From: Terriglobus roseus DSM 18391
Lineage (GTDB): Bacteria > Acidobacteriota > Terriglobia > Terriglobales > Acidobacteriaceae
Assembly: GCF_000265425.1 (NCBI RefSeq)
Contig: NC_018014.1
Coordinates: 62,001-126,000, forward strand
Direction: 5' to 3'
DNA length: 64,000 bases
Positions 7,277 through 16,269 of this stretch are shown here, in pieces. The notes beneath the pieces are model-generated. The model did not search any database and was not told the DNA's origin. It was given only the letters and a program-made list of their open reading frames with translations. The first letter of the stretch is position 1. Each line of letters starts with the position of its first letter. The translations under genes were made by a program, and so were the position numbers.

Positions 7277-10200
7277 TTACTGGATCGTGACCGTCACCGC
7301 TCCCGAAGCGCTCGCCCCAGGGTTGGTAGCCACCAGCGACCCACTGCCCGCCGCCGCCAGATCCGCTGCAGGAATGGCAACTGTGACATGCGTCGCATCC
7401 ACGATGGTCGTGGTGCGATAGCTGCCATTCCACGTGACCGCCACGCCCGGGACGAAGTTGCTGCCCGTCAGCGTCAGCAGAGTGTTGCCAGCACCATGCG
7501 TGATCGTTGAAGCGGAAGCAGAAGTAAGCACCGCCGCCGTGTTGGTGTTGAGCAACTGCGGCACCACGAACGGCCCGCGCAGCAGGTAGATGTGACCGGT
7601 GGACGTGCTCAGAGCCAGTCCGTCCTGTCCCCAGCGGAAGATGTCGTTGACGGAGAAGTTTGATGTGCCTTCGATCGCCGTCATGTTCAGCGACATCGCA
7701 CCCGTTCGCAGGTAGTTCGCAATATCGAAGGAGAGGACGCCATCCGCATTGCTGTAGCTGTTTGTGGATGAGGTGGACGCAGCGAAAAAGGCTGCGCCAA
7801 CCGACGCATCCGGCTCCACCGGCAACGATCCTGAGGTGCCTGTGTTGTTGTAGTTACTTGGGAGCGTGAAGCCTCCCGTCTGGGAAATAGCGCCCGAAGT
7901 TGCCAGTGTTGCGACTCCGCCCAGCCCGGCATAGGCACGCCCATTTGCGATCTTGAAGCAATTGAACCGGTTCAGTGTCGTTGAGGTGGGGTTAAGTGGG
8001 GACAGGCCATTGGACCCGACGCCGAAGTAGTACATGCCCGTGCTGTCGTTATTCAGGAACAGACTGCTGCTGTCCAGGAAGCGCATGCACGAACTGTAGT
8101 AGTAGTTGGTAGAGTAGCTGGACCGTTCCGTAAAGCTATTCGACGCGGACGAGTAGTCGAACATGCCGAAGTTGTACACGTAGTTCCCGAAACCAAGTGC
8201 CAGTGAGTCTTCCGTGCCCGGCTGGACTGCCAGGTCCGCGACGATGGGTGTGTAGTAGCTTCCGAAGATGCTCGTTACGGAAGGCGTCGAAGTAGCAACG
8301 GCGCCGGTCAGCATGTTGTAGCGTGCCAGGGTTGCGTTGGTGGCATTCGCCAGCCACAGCGTTTGCCCGCTTGCGCTTAGGGCTACACGTGTCGGTACGT
8401 TGGTCAGTGCGACGGGTGAACCGATGGTGGCGGTCTCCGGTGTAATTGCCACCAAGGAACTGCCCGCAACCGACGAAGAACCGGTGGAGACTGCGGCCAC
8501 CAGCTTGCGTGAGTAGGGGTCGTACACCATTCGATTCACACCCAGCGACAGAACACTGTAGACGCTGAGTGGTAGCGTGTTCGAATTGCCCCCACCTGGC
8601 GCTGGTGTGCTCACACCGATGCTGCTCCATCCCATATTGGCGAGGTTGGCCGACGGCACAACAGCGGTGAGCTTCCCGGCGTTCACGAAGGTTGTGGAAG
8701 CCGCTGTGCTCCCCACCATCACTGTCGATCCCGAGGCGAAGTTGGTTCCCAGCACTGTGATCGTGGTGTCGGCGCTACCGGCCTTGACTGCGTTGGGAGA
8801 GATAGAGGAAAGCGTTGGCTGCAGGTTGTAGTTGGATCCGGCAACCACGACCGCAGCACTCGCGGAGTTGTCCGCCGCATTGTTGTCCGTGCTCGAAGCA
8901 ATGGCCGTCGCAGTAGCCGTCGCAGTGCCTGCAGACGTCTCCAGCACGGTGACGTTGATGGTCACCGTGGCACCATTCGCGATGTCTCCCAGGTTGCAAC
9001 CGGCCGTCTGCGTAGAGCAGATGCCTACTGTTGTGGTCGCCCCGGTGAACACCCCCGTGGATGGAGTCTGGATGGCCAGAGCGACATCCTTTGCCGTGGA
9101 CGGCCCAGCATTCTTCACTTGGAAGGTGTAGGTGGTGCTGGTGCCGGTTGACGTGCCGCCGGTGGCTGTCGCCGTCACTCCCAGATCCGCCAAGGTGGCG
9201 GACAGGTCCTTCACCAGGTTAGACCGTAGTGAAAAGACTCCGATCGCGGTTCGCACCGCGAGGCCATTGGAGCCCCAACGCGTCAGCCGCGAAGGATTCA
9301 GGTAGGTATTCAACCCCGTAGAGTCATAAAGGTTATACGGAATGGTGAACGGGATCAGGTCACCGGTAGCGGTGTAATCCGAACCCTTGAATACCTGGAT
9401 TTGCGTGTAGTTGTTGCAGCAGTAAGCCGAGCTGCTATCCAGCACGAAGATCTTGCCAAGCGCGCTGTCATAGGTGGTTGGACCCACTGCAGCCACCGTA
9501 CCCGTCTGGTAAAGAGTGCCCAGCAGGGTTCCCGCCTCCGCGTCGTAGATCTTGCCTTGGCTCCCGATCAGTGTGCCGGATGCTAGCTGCATGTCATCCA
9601 GCGAGCTGCTGGCGAGCGATATGCTGGAGTTTGTGCTCGTTGTCTTCGCGGTCAAGCCCGATGAGCTATAGGTGAAGGTCTGCAGCGCGCCGCCACCAAC
9701 GTAGATCTCGTTGCGGCTGCCATCCACTTGCAGGGCGTAGTAGGAGTAGTAGTTTCCGGTTGGCATCGTGCCGCGCAGAACTCCGCTGTCGTAGAGCGCG
9801 GGTGTCGCGTAGTAGCTATAACTGCTGGTCGATTGGAGCACCACCACGGAATCTGTAACGCCAGGCAGCGCCTGCAGCGCGAGCGCAATGGGCGATGAGC
9901 CGGAGCCGGCGTTCAATGCGAACTGAAGCCCGGCGGTGTTGGTCGTCAGGTCCACCTTGCGCACGCCATTGGCGCCGTCCAGGCCAACCCAAAGGTACTT
10001 ACCGTCAGAGGTGATGGCCAGCTTGTTCGGTTCACTGCCCACCGGGATAGGACGCCCCAGCGCTCCCGTTGCTGGATCCATCGACACGACGGAGTTGCCA
10101 TACGGCGCACCGGCGCTGCTGGGGACCGAGAGCCAAAGCAGGCCCGTGGAAGGACTGTAAACCATGCTGTTGTTCTTAAGCGGAGCGTAGATGGGCAACG

Positions 10201-11728
10201 TCACTGCATTTGACGTGCCGCCACCCGGGGCCGGTGTAAAGACGCGGATGACGCCTGCTCCCAATTGCGAGAGCATCGAAGTGGTCAGACGTGCCGTCAG
10301 CTGACCGCTGTTGACCACGGTGGTGCTCACCTGCGTGCCGTTGAAGCTCGCATACGAACCGGAAGAGAAGCCTGTGCCGTAGACCGTTAGGTCCAGCGCA
10401 GCCCCCACAGGTGCCGCAGTTGTCGCCAGGGAACTGATCGTCGGTGCTGGCGGATCAACGATCGTGACCGTCACAGGCAGCGAAGTCGGATTGGGATAGG
10501 TGGAGTTCGTGAGTGTGATCGCAGCGGTGCCGGCCGCGGATAGCAGGCTCGCAGGCACGCGCGCGTACATGTACGGCCCGTTGTAGGTCGAATAGTAGCT
10601 CAGAGAAACACTGCCGACCCCATAGGTTGAGGTCAGCGTGGTGCCCTTCCACTGGACCGTGGCAGTCGATGAAGTTCCTCCACCGATCACGAAAATGTTC
10701 GTGTCACCAGCGCCGGTATAAAAGCTCGTCGGGGAAACGTAGCTGATCGACGGAGAGGTGGCACGCGCCGTCACCACGAAGCTGGCAGCAGCTGAGGTGC
10801 CACCACCAGGCTGGGCATTCACCACGGTGATCGGCAGAGTCGTAGCGTTCACAATGTCTGCGGCTGTCAAAACGACCTTTAGGGAGTTGGCACTGACAAA
10901 GGTGGAAGCGTGTGCTCCGCCATTCACCAACACTGCCGAAGAGGCATTGAAGTTGCCGCCCGTCAGCGTGACCGTAGGCGGCGTAGAACCCTGGACGATG
11001 CTGGTCGGCGAGATCGACGTGAGTGCGGGAACGGGATTACTTACGGAAAGAGAATTTGTGCCGCTGGTGCCACCGCCCGGCTTGGGGTTGATCACATTCA
11101 GCGGCAGCGACTTCGACACCGCGAAATCATCCGCGGTCAGCGCGGCAGTCAACTGCGTGTCACTCACAAAGGTCGTGGTGCGAAGGCTACCGTTTACCGA
11201 GAGAGCCACACCCGGGACAAAGTTGGTGCCGGTAACGGTCACACTTGCAGCCGCCGAACCCACCAGCACCGCTGTGGGCGCGACCAGCGTGAGCGACGGT
11301 ACGGGATTATCTACGGACAAAGCAGCGACGGCGGGGTCAAGCTTCGCAACTGTGGTGCCATTTGCAACCGAAACATTCAGGACCACGCCCGTCTTCAGTT
11401 GCGCCGCCGGTACCGTTGCATGGACCTCCGTCGAACTGACATAAGTAGTAGCCTCTGCCGTGGTGTTCAACGAAACGACAGACGTCGTCGTGAATCCCGT
11501 TCCCGTCACAACGACGGTAGTGTCATTCGCGCCCACCGGAATGTTCGTCGGGGAGACCGCAGCAACACTCAGCGTTGTCGAGGTTGGCGTCGGCGTTGTC
11601 GTCGTCGGCGGGGTCGTCGTGCTCGATGACCCTCCGCCGCCCCCGCCGGCGCAGCCGAGGAGCGTAACAGGAAGAACAAAGGCAATCAGACGCAGGAAGG
11701 AAGCAGGTCGAACAAAGGGATGTGTCAT
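7277..11728 (-). CDS. Large lipoprotein with TIG/IPT, DUF11 and beta-propeller domains
   Basis: This is a predicted surface or periplasmic lipoprotein of 1483 residues. The ATG at 11728 (MTHPFVRPASF) is preferred over an upstream in-frame TTG because it gives a normal signal peptide ending in the lipobox VTLLGC (Cys26), followed by a Gly/Ser/Thr-rich tether. Five TIG/IPT immunoglobulin-like repeats follow, each starting like SVSPTxIxxG and containing VTGTNF-type strands. Next come a YVTN/YncE-like beta-propeller (LAITSDGKYLWVGL), a DUF11-type domain (TYTFQVKNAGPSTAKDV), a sixth TIG, a second propeller (VALSASGQTLWLAN) and a last TIG domain. The make-up suggests adhesion or polymer binding. 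It is bounded by its own terminator, and nothing upstream looks cotranscribed. Confidence 0.85.
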   Translation of the reverse strand: MTHPFVRPASFLRLIAFVLPVTLLGCAGGGGGGSSSTTTPPTTTTPTPTSTTLSVAAVSPTNIPVGANDTTVVVTGTGFTTTSVVSLNTTAEATTYVSSTEVHATVPAAQLKTGVVLNVSVANGTTVAKLDPAVAALSVDNPVPSLTLVAPTAVLVGSAAASVTVTGTNFVPGVALSVNGSLRTTTFVSDTQLTAALTADDFAVSKSLPLNVINPKPGGGTSGTNSLSVSNPVPALTSISPTSIVQGSTPPTVTLTGGNFNASSAVLVNGGAHASTFVSANSLKVVLTAADIVNATTLPITVVNAQPGGGTSAAASFVVTARATSPSISYVSPTSFYTGAGDTNIFVIGGGTSSTATVQWKGTTLTSTYGVGSVSLSYYSTYNGPYMYARVPASLLSAAGTAAITLTNSTYPNPTSLPVTVTIVDPPAPTISSLATTAAPVGAALDLTVYGTGFSSGSYASFNGTQVSTTVVNSGQLTARLTTSMLSQLGAGVIRVFTPAPGGGTSNAVTLPIYAPLKNNSMVYSPSTGLLWLSVPSSAGAPYGNSVVSMDPATGALGRPIPVGSEPNKLAITSDGKYLWVGLDGANGVRKVDLTTNTAGLQFALNAGSGSSPIALALQALPGVTDSVVVLQSTSSYSYYATPALYDSGVLRGTMPTGNYYSYYALQVDGSRNEIYVGGGALQTFTYSSSGLTAKTTSTNSSISLASSSLDDMQLASGTLIGSQGKIYDAEAGTLLGTLYQTGTVAAVGPTTYDSALGKIFVLDSSSAYCCNNYTQIQVFKGSDYTATGDLIPFTIPYNLYDSTGLNTYLNPSRLTRWGSNGLAVRTAIGVFSLRSNLVKDLSATLADLGVTATATGGTSTGTSTTYTFQVKNAGPSTAKDVALAIQTPSTGVFTGATTTVGICSTQTAGCNLGDIANGATVTINVTVLETSAGTATATATAIASSTDNNAADNSASAAVVVAGSNYNLQPTLSSISPNAVKAGSADTTITVLGTNFASGSTVMVGSTAASTTFVNAGKLTAVVPSANLANMGWSSIGVSTPAPGGGNSNTLPLSVYSVLSLGVNRMVYDPYSRKLVAAVSTGSSSVAGSSLVAITPETATIGSPVALTNVPTRVALSASGQTLWLANATNATLARYNMLTGAVATSTPSVTSIFGSYYTPIVADLAVQPGTEDSLALGFGNYVYNFGMFDYSSASNSFTERSSYSTNYYYSSCMRFLDSSSLFLNNDSTGMYYFGVGSNGLSPLNPTSTTLNRFNCFKIANGRAYAGLGGVATLATSGAISQTGGFTLPSNYNNTGTSGSLPVEPDASVGAAFFAASTSSTNSYSNADGVLSFDIANYLRTGAMSLNMTAIEGTSNFSVNDIFRWGQDGLALSTSTGHIYLLRGPFVVPQLLNTNTAAVLTSASASTITHGAGNTLLTLTGSNFVPGVAVTWNGSYRTTTIVDATHVTVAIPAADLAAAGSGSLVATNPGASASGAVTVTIQ

Positions 11729-11884
11729 GGAGTCTTGGAGACTAACCGTCCAGATAGTCAAACGCAATGAAAACTAACGCAGAAAGCAAATATTTATACT
11801 GTCCTGCGGATGCTTCGAAAACTAGTAACTCCGGCACCACTGAAACAGCTTGGTTGCACGACATCCCACTGGCCCGGGTCGAAA

Positions 11885-12085
11885 TCAAAAAGCCTCACTT
11901 TCTGGAGACAATAGCTTCATCCGCCGCGTAGAGATCCAGTCCTGCTTCTGTAGCGAGGACAAAGCTCCAGCAGCTAACTGCGTTTCCTTCAAAGGGCATT
12001 GTTCAAAGAACCGGTGGGCGACTCGGGGATCTTGTTGATCGCGGATAAGTGCGGGATCGCCTCTGGATAGGCAGAGCTCAACGAG
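11885..12085 (-). pseudogene. Unrecognised open fragment without start codon
   Basis: On the minus strand, stop-to-stop translation gives 65 codons with protein-like composition, including RGDPALIRDQQDPRVAHRFF and LAAGALSSLQKQDWISTRRM before a TGA. There is no ATG/GTG near its 5' end and the upstream codon is a stop, so it would be a remnant if it was ever coding. I do not recognise the family. Confidence 0.3.
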
Positions 12086-12229
12086 TCATGTAGGAGTTCT
12101 TTCGGAGGGGCATGGCTTCAGCCATGCCATCAAGCCCACTCCTCCAAACCCGCGCGGTCTCAGATTCCGGCAGAAGTATCCCGGCCGGACCGCGCGCTGA
12201 ACAAATCCCGCGGCTGGCCCAAAGCCAGG

Positions 12230-12490
12230 CACTAGAAAACCTGTCAAGTCCCGGAACCACCTAAGTTGCTGATTCTGCGCGACATAAAGTTGGCGGGGAA
12301 TTATCTCCAGGTTGTTATCCTTGAAGTAGGTCAGGATCGCCACAAAATCGGAGCCAACCGAAGAGCCGTTTGCGCGATTCCGGCAGCAATCGCCTCGGTA
12401 ATCCAACTAACTCCTTTGTTATCTGATTTTTGCCCGTAAACCCTTTCGAATCTGATTTTTGCCAGTTCGGGAATCGTCAACTGCTTTAGA
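12230..12490 (-). pseudogene. Possible frameshifted gene remnant
   Basis: Two overlapping minus-strand frames look weakly protein-like: one ends with KGVSWITEAIAAGIAQTALR, and the next frame continues with VGSDFVAILTYFKDNNLEII. This would fit one coding sequence broken by a frameshift near 12380. The out-of-phase direct repeat ATCTGATTTTTGCC inside it argues for caution. The family is not recognised. Confidence 0.2.
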
Positions 12491-12529
12491 AAGTAATATT
12501 TACAGCAAACAGGGGGGAGGGTACCCCTC

Positions 12530-12566
12530 CCCAACAACACAAACGGCCACCCTCGCGGGTGGCCGT
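12530..12566 (-). terminator. Terminator-like hairpin downstream of the Q/P-rich protein gene
   Basis: A perfect 10-bp stem (ACGGCCACCC / GGGTGGCCGT, loop TCGC) is followed in minus orientation by TTTGTGTTGTT. It is about 150 bases beyond the stop codon of the gene at 12716, with the 24-bp repeats in between. Confidence 0.7.
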
Positions 12567-12660
12567 CGTCTCCTCCGGGAGCTCGGTAAAGCGATCTACA
12601 GGATGCCCGGCCCGAAGCCGGGCTACGAGACACTCCGCACCAGCAAGAACACGCGCAAAG

Positions 12661-12708
12661 CGCGTCGAGAACAGCACGAAGTGCCGCGTCGAGAACAGCA
12701 CGAAGTGC
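12661..12708. repeat. 24-bp perfect tandem repeat, two copies
   Basis: The unit starts CGCGTCGAGAACAGCACG and ends AAGTGC. Copies at 12661-12684 and 12685-12708 are identical. Each contains the small inverted repeat GCAC-GAA-GTGC. Confidence 0.9.
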
Positions 12709-12715
12709 CGAAGTC

Positions 12716-13621
12716 CTAGTAGCCGCGGTAGTAGTAGCGGTATGGACCGTACACCGGTGGCGGCGGGTAGTGGTTGTAGACCACCGGCGGTGCCTGGTTC
12801 ACAACGATCGGCTGTTGCTGCTGCGGTGCCTGCTGCTGAATGTAGATCGGCTGCTGCTGTTGCTGCGCCGGCTGTGTCACGAAGTTGACCACCACCGGTG
12901 AAGAAGCCTGTGGCTGCTGCTGATACTGCGGCGCGTACTGTGGCTGCGGCGCGTACTGCTGCTGCTGTGCATACGCGGGCTGGCGCTCCACCGGTGCTGC
13001 TGCCTGCTGACGGAACGTCTCGTAGGTCACTTCGTCCGGTGTCTGCCGGGCGATCAGCGCGGGCTTGCGCACAGCGTCTTCCTGCGGCGTCGGGATGCCG
13101 AAGTCGTCCATCACGCGCAGTGTCAGCTTCGTCTCGGCCTTCAGCGTCGGCGTTGGTCCGCGACGAGGCAGGTTGATCAGGTCGATCGGCCACAGCACCG
13201 GGATCAACCACATCACGGTGTCCTTCGTAGCGTGGCCCGTGCCCTGGATCCGGCCGTCTTTGTCGACCTTGTTCTTCGGCGTCGCAACAACGCGCGCATT
13301 CAGCGGAACGACAGTGTCCGGCTGCACGATCAGTTTGTCGAAGTCGAGTTCCATCCAGCCCTTGCCCACAAAGTGGCCGGGGTCCTTGTACTCGGCAAAG
13401 TGGCCCATCAGGTAGCTGCCGTAGGGAAATGAGGAACGACCAAACGCCTCGCTGTGGCCCAGTGTGCACAGCACCGGATCGCCCACATTCATGGTCTTCG
13501 ACGAGATGCTGCCTTCAGAGATCGTGCAGTTGATAATCGAGCCGGCAGGCACCAGCTGGTCGGCCATGGCAGACAGCGGCAGTGCAAGCAGAACAGTTGC
13601 AAGCAGAGATTGGAACTTCAA
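12716..13621 (-). CDS. Exported protein with TrbI-like N-terminal domain and Q/P-rich tail
   Basis: This 301-residue secreted protein is read from a TTG at 13621, preceded by a GGGGG-rich site, because that gives a clean signal peptide (LKFQSLLATVLLALPLSAMA) with cleavage near ADQ. A frame open to an ATG at 13813 would add 64 residues of poor quality. Residues about 20-140 form a beta-rich domain with PAGSIINCTIS, GSYLMGHFAEY, MELDFDKLIVQPDTVVPLNA and KVDKDGRIQGTG. The order resembles the TrbI/VirB10-like barrel and the N-terminus of the protein at 51627. The last 120 residues are low complexity, rich in Gln, Pro and Tyr. A cell-envelope role is likely; no specific function is assigned. Confidence 0.7.
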   Translation of the reverse strand: MKFQSLLATVLLALPLSAMADQLVPAGSIINCTISEGSISSKTMNVGDPVLCTLGHSEAFGRSSFPYGSYLMGHFAEYKDPGHFVGKGWMELDFDKLIVQPDTVVPLNARVVATPKNKVDKDGRIQGTGHATKDTVMWLIPVLWPIDLINLPRRGPTPTLKAETKLTLRVMDDFGIPTPQEDAVRKPALIARQTPDEVTYETFRQQAAAPVERQPAYAQQQQYAPQPQYAPQYQQQPQASSPVVVNFVTQPAQQQQQPIYIQQQAPQQQQPIVVNQAPPVVYNHYPPPPVYGPYRYYYRGY

Positions 13622-13941
13622 GACGAACCCCCGGGGGATGGGACGCTCCGCAAACGGAGCAGGCAGATAAATCACGAATGGAGACGGAGGCACACCGTAC
13701 GGACGCCGCCCGAGAATCCCAGGAGCTGATCTCTGGAACGCTCGTAATGCAAGGAGGAAAGTCCCATGATCATCCGTTGATTTCGCAGTCCAGTCAACGA
13801 GAAAATGCATCAAATCGCCAGTAAAGACGCGGGCGTTGGCGAACGCTGTAACTTTCGCAACAACCAGAAAAATTTCCGCAACTTACTCAAATCCAGCGTG
13901 TCTGAAGCTTAAATAGGCCTATTCCCTAAGACGCTTTTCTG
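13622..13941. other. Intergenic region between glpF and the Q/P-rich protein gene
   Basis: This region holds the upstream region of the minus-strand gene at 12716-13621 and the 3' flank of glpF. A perfect 12-bp palindrome AATAGGCCTATT lies at 13912-13923. I see no gene and no classic terminator. Confidence 0.5.
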
Positions 13942-14676
13942 TCACGCACCGATCAGAAACAGCACCCATCCGGCCAGCCCCGCACCCAGCATCGGGCCGG
14001 CGATCGGAACCCACGCATACGCCCAGTCACTGCCGCCCTTACCGGCAATGGGCAGCAAGGCGTGTGCCAGCCGCGGACCGAGGTCGCGCGCAGGGTTGAT
14101 CGCATATCCAGTCGTCGCGCCGAGACTGAGACCCACCGACCAGATCAGAAAGCTCACCAGCAGCGGACTTAACCCCGACGCGGCCCCCGTGGTCAGCACC
14201 AGCTTGCTGCTCATACCGCCAGCGACAAGAACCAGCACAAACGTCGCAAGAAACTCGCAGAACAGGTTCTGCGGATAGTTACGGATCGCAGGTCCCGTGG
14301 CAAAGACGCCCAGCTTCGTCGCAGGATCTTCTGTCGCAGCCCAGTGCGGAAGATAGAACAGCCAGGTCGCCGCCGCACCACAGAACGCACCAGCGATCTG
14401 CACCAGCGTGTAAGGCAGTAGCTTGGTAAAGCTCTGCGCCTTGATAGCAAATGCCAGCGTGAACGCGGGATTCATATGCGCGTCCGGCGAACCGAAGAGC
14501 TGCGAGACGAAGATGCCGCACAGCACCGCAAACGCCCAGCCGGCAGCGACCACCATCCATCCGCCGCCTTCGGCCTTCGACCGCTTCAGCGATACCGCCG
14601 CACAGACCCCGTTGCCCAGCAGCATCAGCACAAACGTACCCATGAATTCGCCCAGCAGCGGGCTGCGTGTGATCAA
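13942..14676 (-). CDS. glpF: Glycerol uptake facilitator (aquaglyceroporin, MIP family)
   Basis: This inner-membrane channel allows glycerol diffusion. Six hydrophobic segments are visible with the two half-helix NPA motifs: N69-P70-A71 (HMNPAFTLAFA) and N194-P195-A196 (INPARDLGPRL). The Asp198 following the second NPA is the residue that distinguishes glycerol facilitators from strict water channels. The start is a TTG at 14676, supported by GGAG seven bases upstream. It lies 24 bases downstream of glpD, as the last gene of a glpK-glpD-glpF operon. Confidence 0.92.
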   Translation of the reverse strand: MITRSPLLGEFMGTFVLMLLGNGVCAAVSLKRSKAEGGGWMVVAAGWAFAVLCGIFVSQLFGSPDAHMNPAFTLAFAIKAQSFTKLLPYTLVQIAGAFCGAAATWLFYLPHWAATEDPATKLGVFATGPAIRNYPQNLFCEFLATFVLVLVAGGMSSKLVLTTGAASGLSPLLVSFLIWSVGLSLGATTGYAINPARDLGPRLAHALLPIAGKGGSDWAYAWVPIAGPMLGAGLAGWVLFLIGA

Positions 14677-14700
14677 TGTCTTACTCCAGAGCTCACCACT

Positions 14701-16269
14701 CTACTGCGGCAGGTACTGCTGTGCCAACGTCTTAAATGCATCCACCTGTTCCCGCTTCCAGGCTTCATCACGACCAAGCTCCTTCGCCATCAGTTCCGCC
14801 ACCTTCGGCGCAATGGCAATGGCCGCGCGTGCATTCAGCAGTAACGCACGTGTTCGCCGGGAAAGAGCATCATCCAGCGTGCGCGACATCTCCTCGCGCG
14901 CGGCCCACACAATCTCCGCTGCAAGGTACGGCAGAGCCGGATGCAGCTTCTCGGCAAGCTCCGGCGAAGCATCCGCGAGCGCGCGAACACCGGCGGCATC
15001 GGCACCATAGACCAGCAGCTCGCCAAGGTCCTGCGCGTCGCTCCATCCATGCACGCGCAGCGTTGCCGTTGTGCATGGCGCATCGGGCAGATGGCCCAGC
15101 GTCGCGGCGTGATTCACCGTGTCTTCGGCCATGTGGCGATAGGTCGTCCACTTACCACCAACAATCGTCAGCAGGCCGCTGCCGTCGATGTGGATCGTAT
15201 GATCGCGCGACAGAGAACTCGTCTTGTTGCCGTCGCCACCAGCCGCCTTCACCAGCGGACGAATGCCGACGTAGATGGACAGGATGTCCTCACGCGTGGG
15301 TTTGCGGCTTAGATACTCGCCCGCAGTATCCAGCACAAAGGCAATCTCCTCTTCCAGCGGCAGCGGCTCATAGCTCGGTGCATCAATCGGCGTATCGGTC
15401 GTGCCGACAACCGTGTGCCCATGCCACGGGATCGCGAAGAGCACGCGACCATCGCTGGTCCGCGGCACCATGATCGCCGTCTCTGCGCGAAGAAAGCTCT
15501 TCTCGAGCACCAGGTGAATTCCCTGCGAAGGCGACACCATCGTCGTCGCCGCAGGCTCGGCCATGCGGCGCGTCTCGTCGGTAAAGATGCCGGTGGCGTT
15601 CACGACACACTTTGCCTGCACACGGATGCGCTCGCCGCTCTCGCGGTCTTCGACGACAATGCCATTCAGAAAGCCGTCATCACCACGCAGCAGTTCCACC
15701 GCCGAGCAGTAGTTCAGCACCGTCGCACCATGGTCCGCCGCCGTCATCACCAGGTGTGTCAGCAGGCGCGTATCGTCGAACTGGCCATCGTGATACACCA
15801 CACCGCCGCGCAGACCCTCTTGCGCAATCGTGGGCAGGCGTTGCAGCGTCTCTTCGCGCGACAGAATTCGCGACTTACCAAAGGAATACTTCGTCGCCAG
15901 CAGGTCATAGACCTTCATGCCGATGCCGTAAAACGGAGCTTCCCACCACTCGTAGTTCGGCACCACGAATGGCATGTCATGCACCAGGTGCGGCGCGTTG
16001 GCCCGCAGCAGACCGCGTTCCTTCAACGCCTCCATCACCAGGGAGATGTTGCCCTGCTCCAGGTAACGCACACCACCATGCACCAGCTTGGTGCTGCGGC
16101 TGCTGGTACCCTTGCCAAAGTCCTCGCGCTCCACCAGCAGCGTCTTGTAGCCGCGTGTCGCAGCATCCACCGCAACACCCGCACCCGTTGCGCCACCGCC
16201 AATGATGACGATGTCCCACGGCTCACTACCCTGCGCGCGCACTGCTTGCATCATGGCTTCACGGTTCAT
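14701..16269 (-). CDS. glpD: Aerobic glycerol-3-phosphate dehydrogenase (FAD-dependent)
   Basis: GlpD oxidises sn-glycerol 3-phosphate to dihydroxyacetone phosphate at the inner membrane and passes electrons to quinone. The FAD-binding Rossmann motif is [10 protein letters not shown] at about residues 22-31, followed by [16 protein letters not shown], typical of the family. The C-terminal helical domain contains the usual [16 protein letters not shown] segment. The start at 16269 overlaps the glpK stop codon as ATGA, indicating translational coupling; a longer frame to 16314 lies inside glpK and is unlikely. The length of 522 residues is normal. Confidence 0.95.
   Translation of the reverse strand: MNREAMMQAVRAQGSEPWDIVIIGGGATGAGVAVDAATRGYKTLLVEREDFGKGTSSRSTKLVHGGVRYLEQGNISLVMEALKERGLLRANAPHLVHDMPFVVPNYEWWEAPFYGIGMKVYDLLATKYSFGKSRILSREETLQRLPTIAQEGLRGGVVYHDGQFDDTRLLTHLVMTAADHGATVLNYCSAVELLRGDDGFLNGIVVEDRESGERIRVQAKCVVNATGIFTDETRRMAEPAATTMVSPSQGIHLVLEKSFLRAETAIMVPRTSDGRVLFAIPWHGHTVVGTTDTPIDAPSYEPLPLEEEIAFVLDTAGEYLSRKPTREDILSIYVGIRPLVKAAGGDGNKTSSLSRDHTIHIDGSGLLTIVGGKWTTYRHMAEDTVNHAATLGHLPDAPCTTATLRVHGWSDAQDLGELLVYGADAAGVRALADASPELAEKLHPALPYLAAEIVWAAREEMSRTLDDALSRRTRALLLNARAAIAIAPKVAELMAKELGRDEAWKREQVDAFKTLAQQYLPQ

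Larger units (their letters stand above)
11729..12715. other. Gene-poor, repeat-rich decayed stretch
   Basis: No intact gene is visible in these 987 bases. It contains the promoter side of the large lipoprotein gene (A/T-rich near 11780-11800), a 62-codon open fragment (11885-12085) and a possible second broken gene (12230-12490). Perfect inverted repeats are GGCATGGC/GCCATGCC at 12109-12128, GCCCGGC/GCCGGGC at 12605-12623 and a GGGGAGGG/CCCTCCCC arm pair at about 12514-12532. There is a direct repeat ATCTGATTTTTGCC at 12421 and 12450, a terminator, and a 24-bp tandem duplication. The mixture looks like a former insertion site that has been eroding. Confidence 0.6.
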
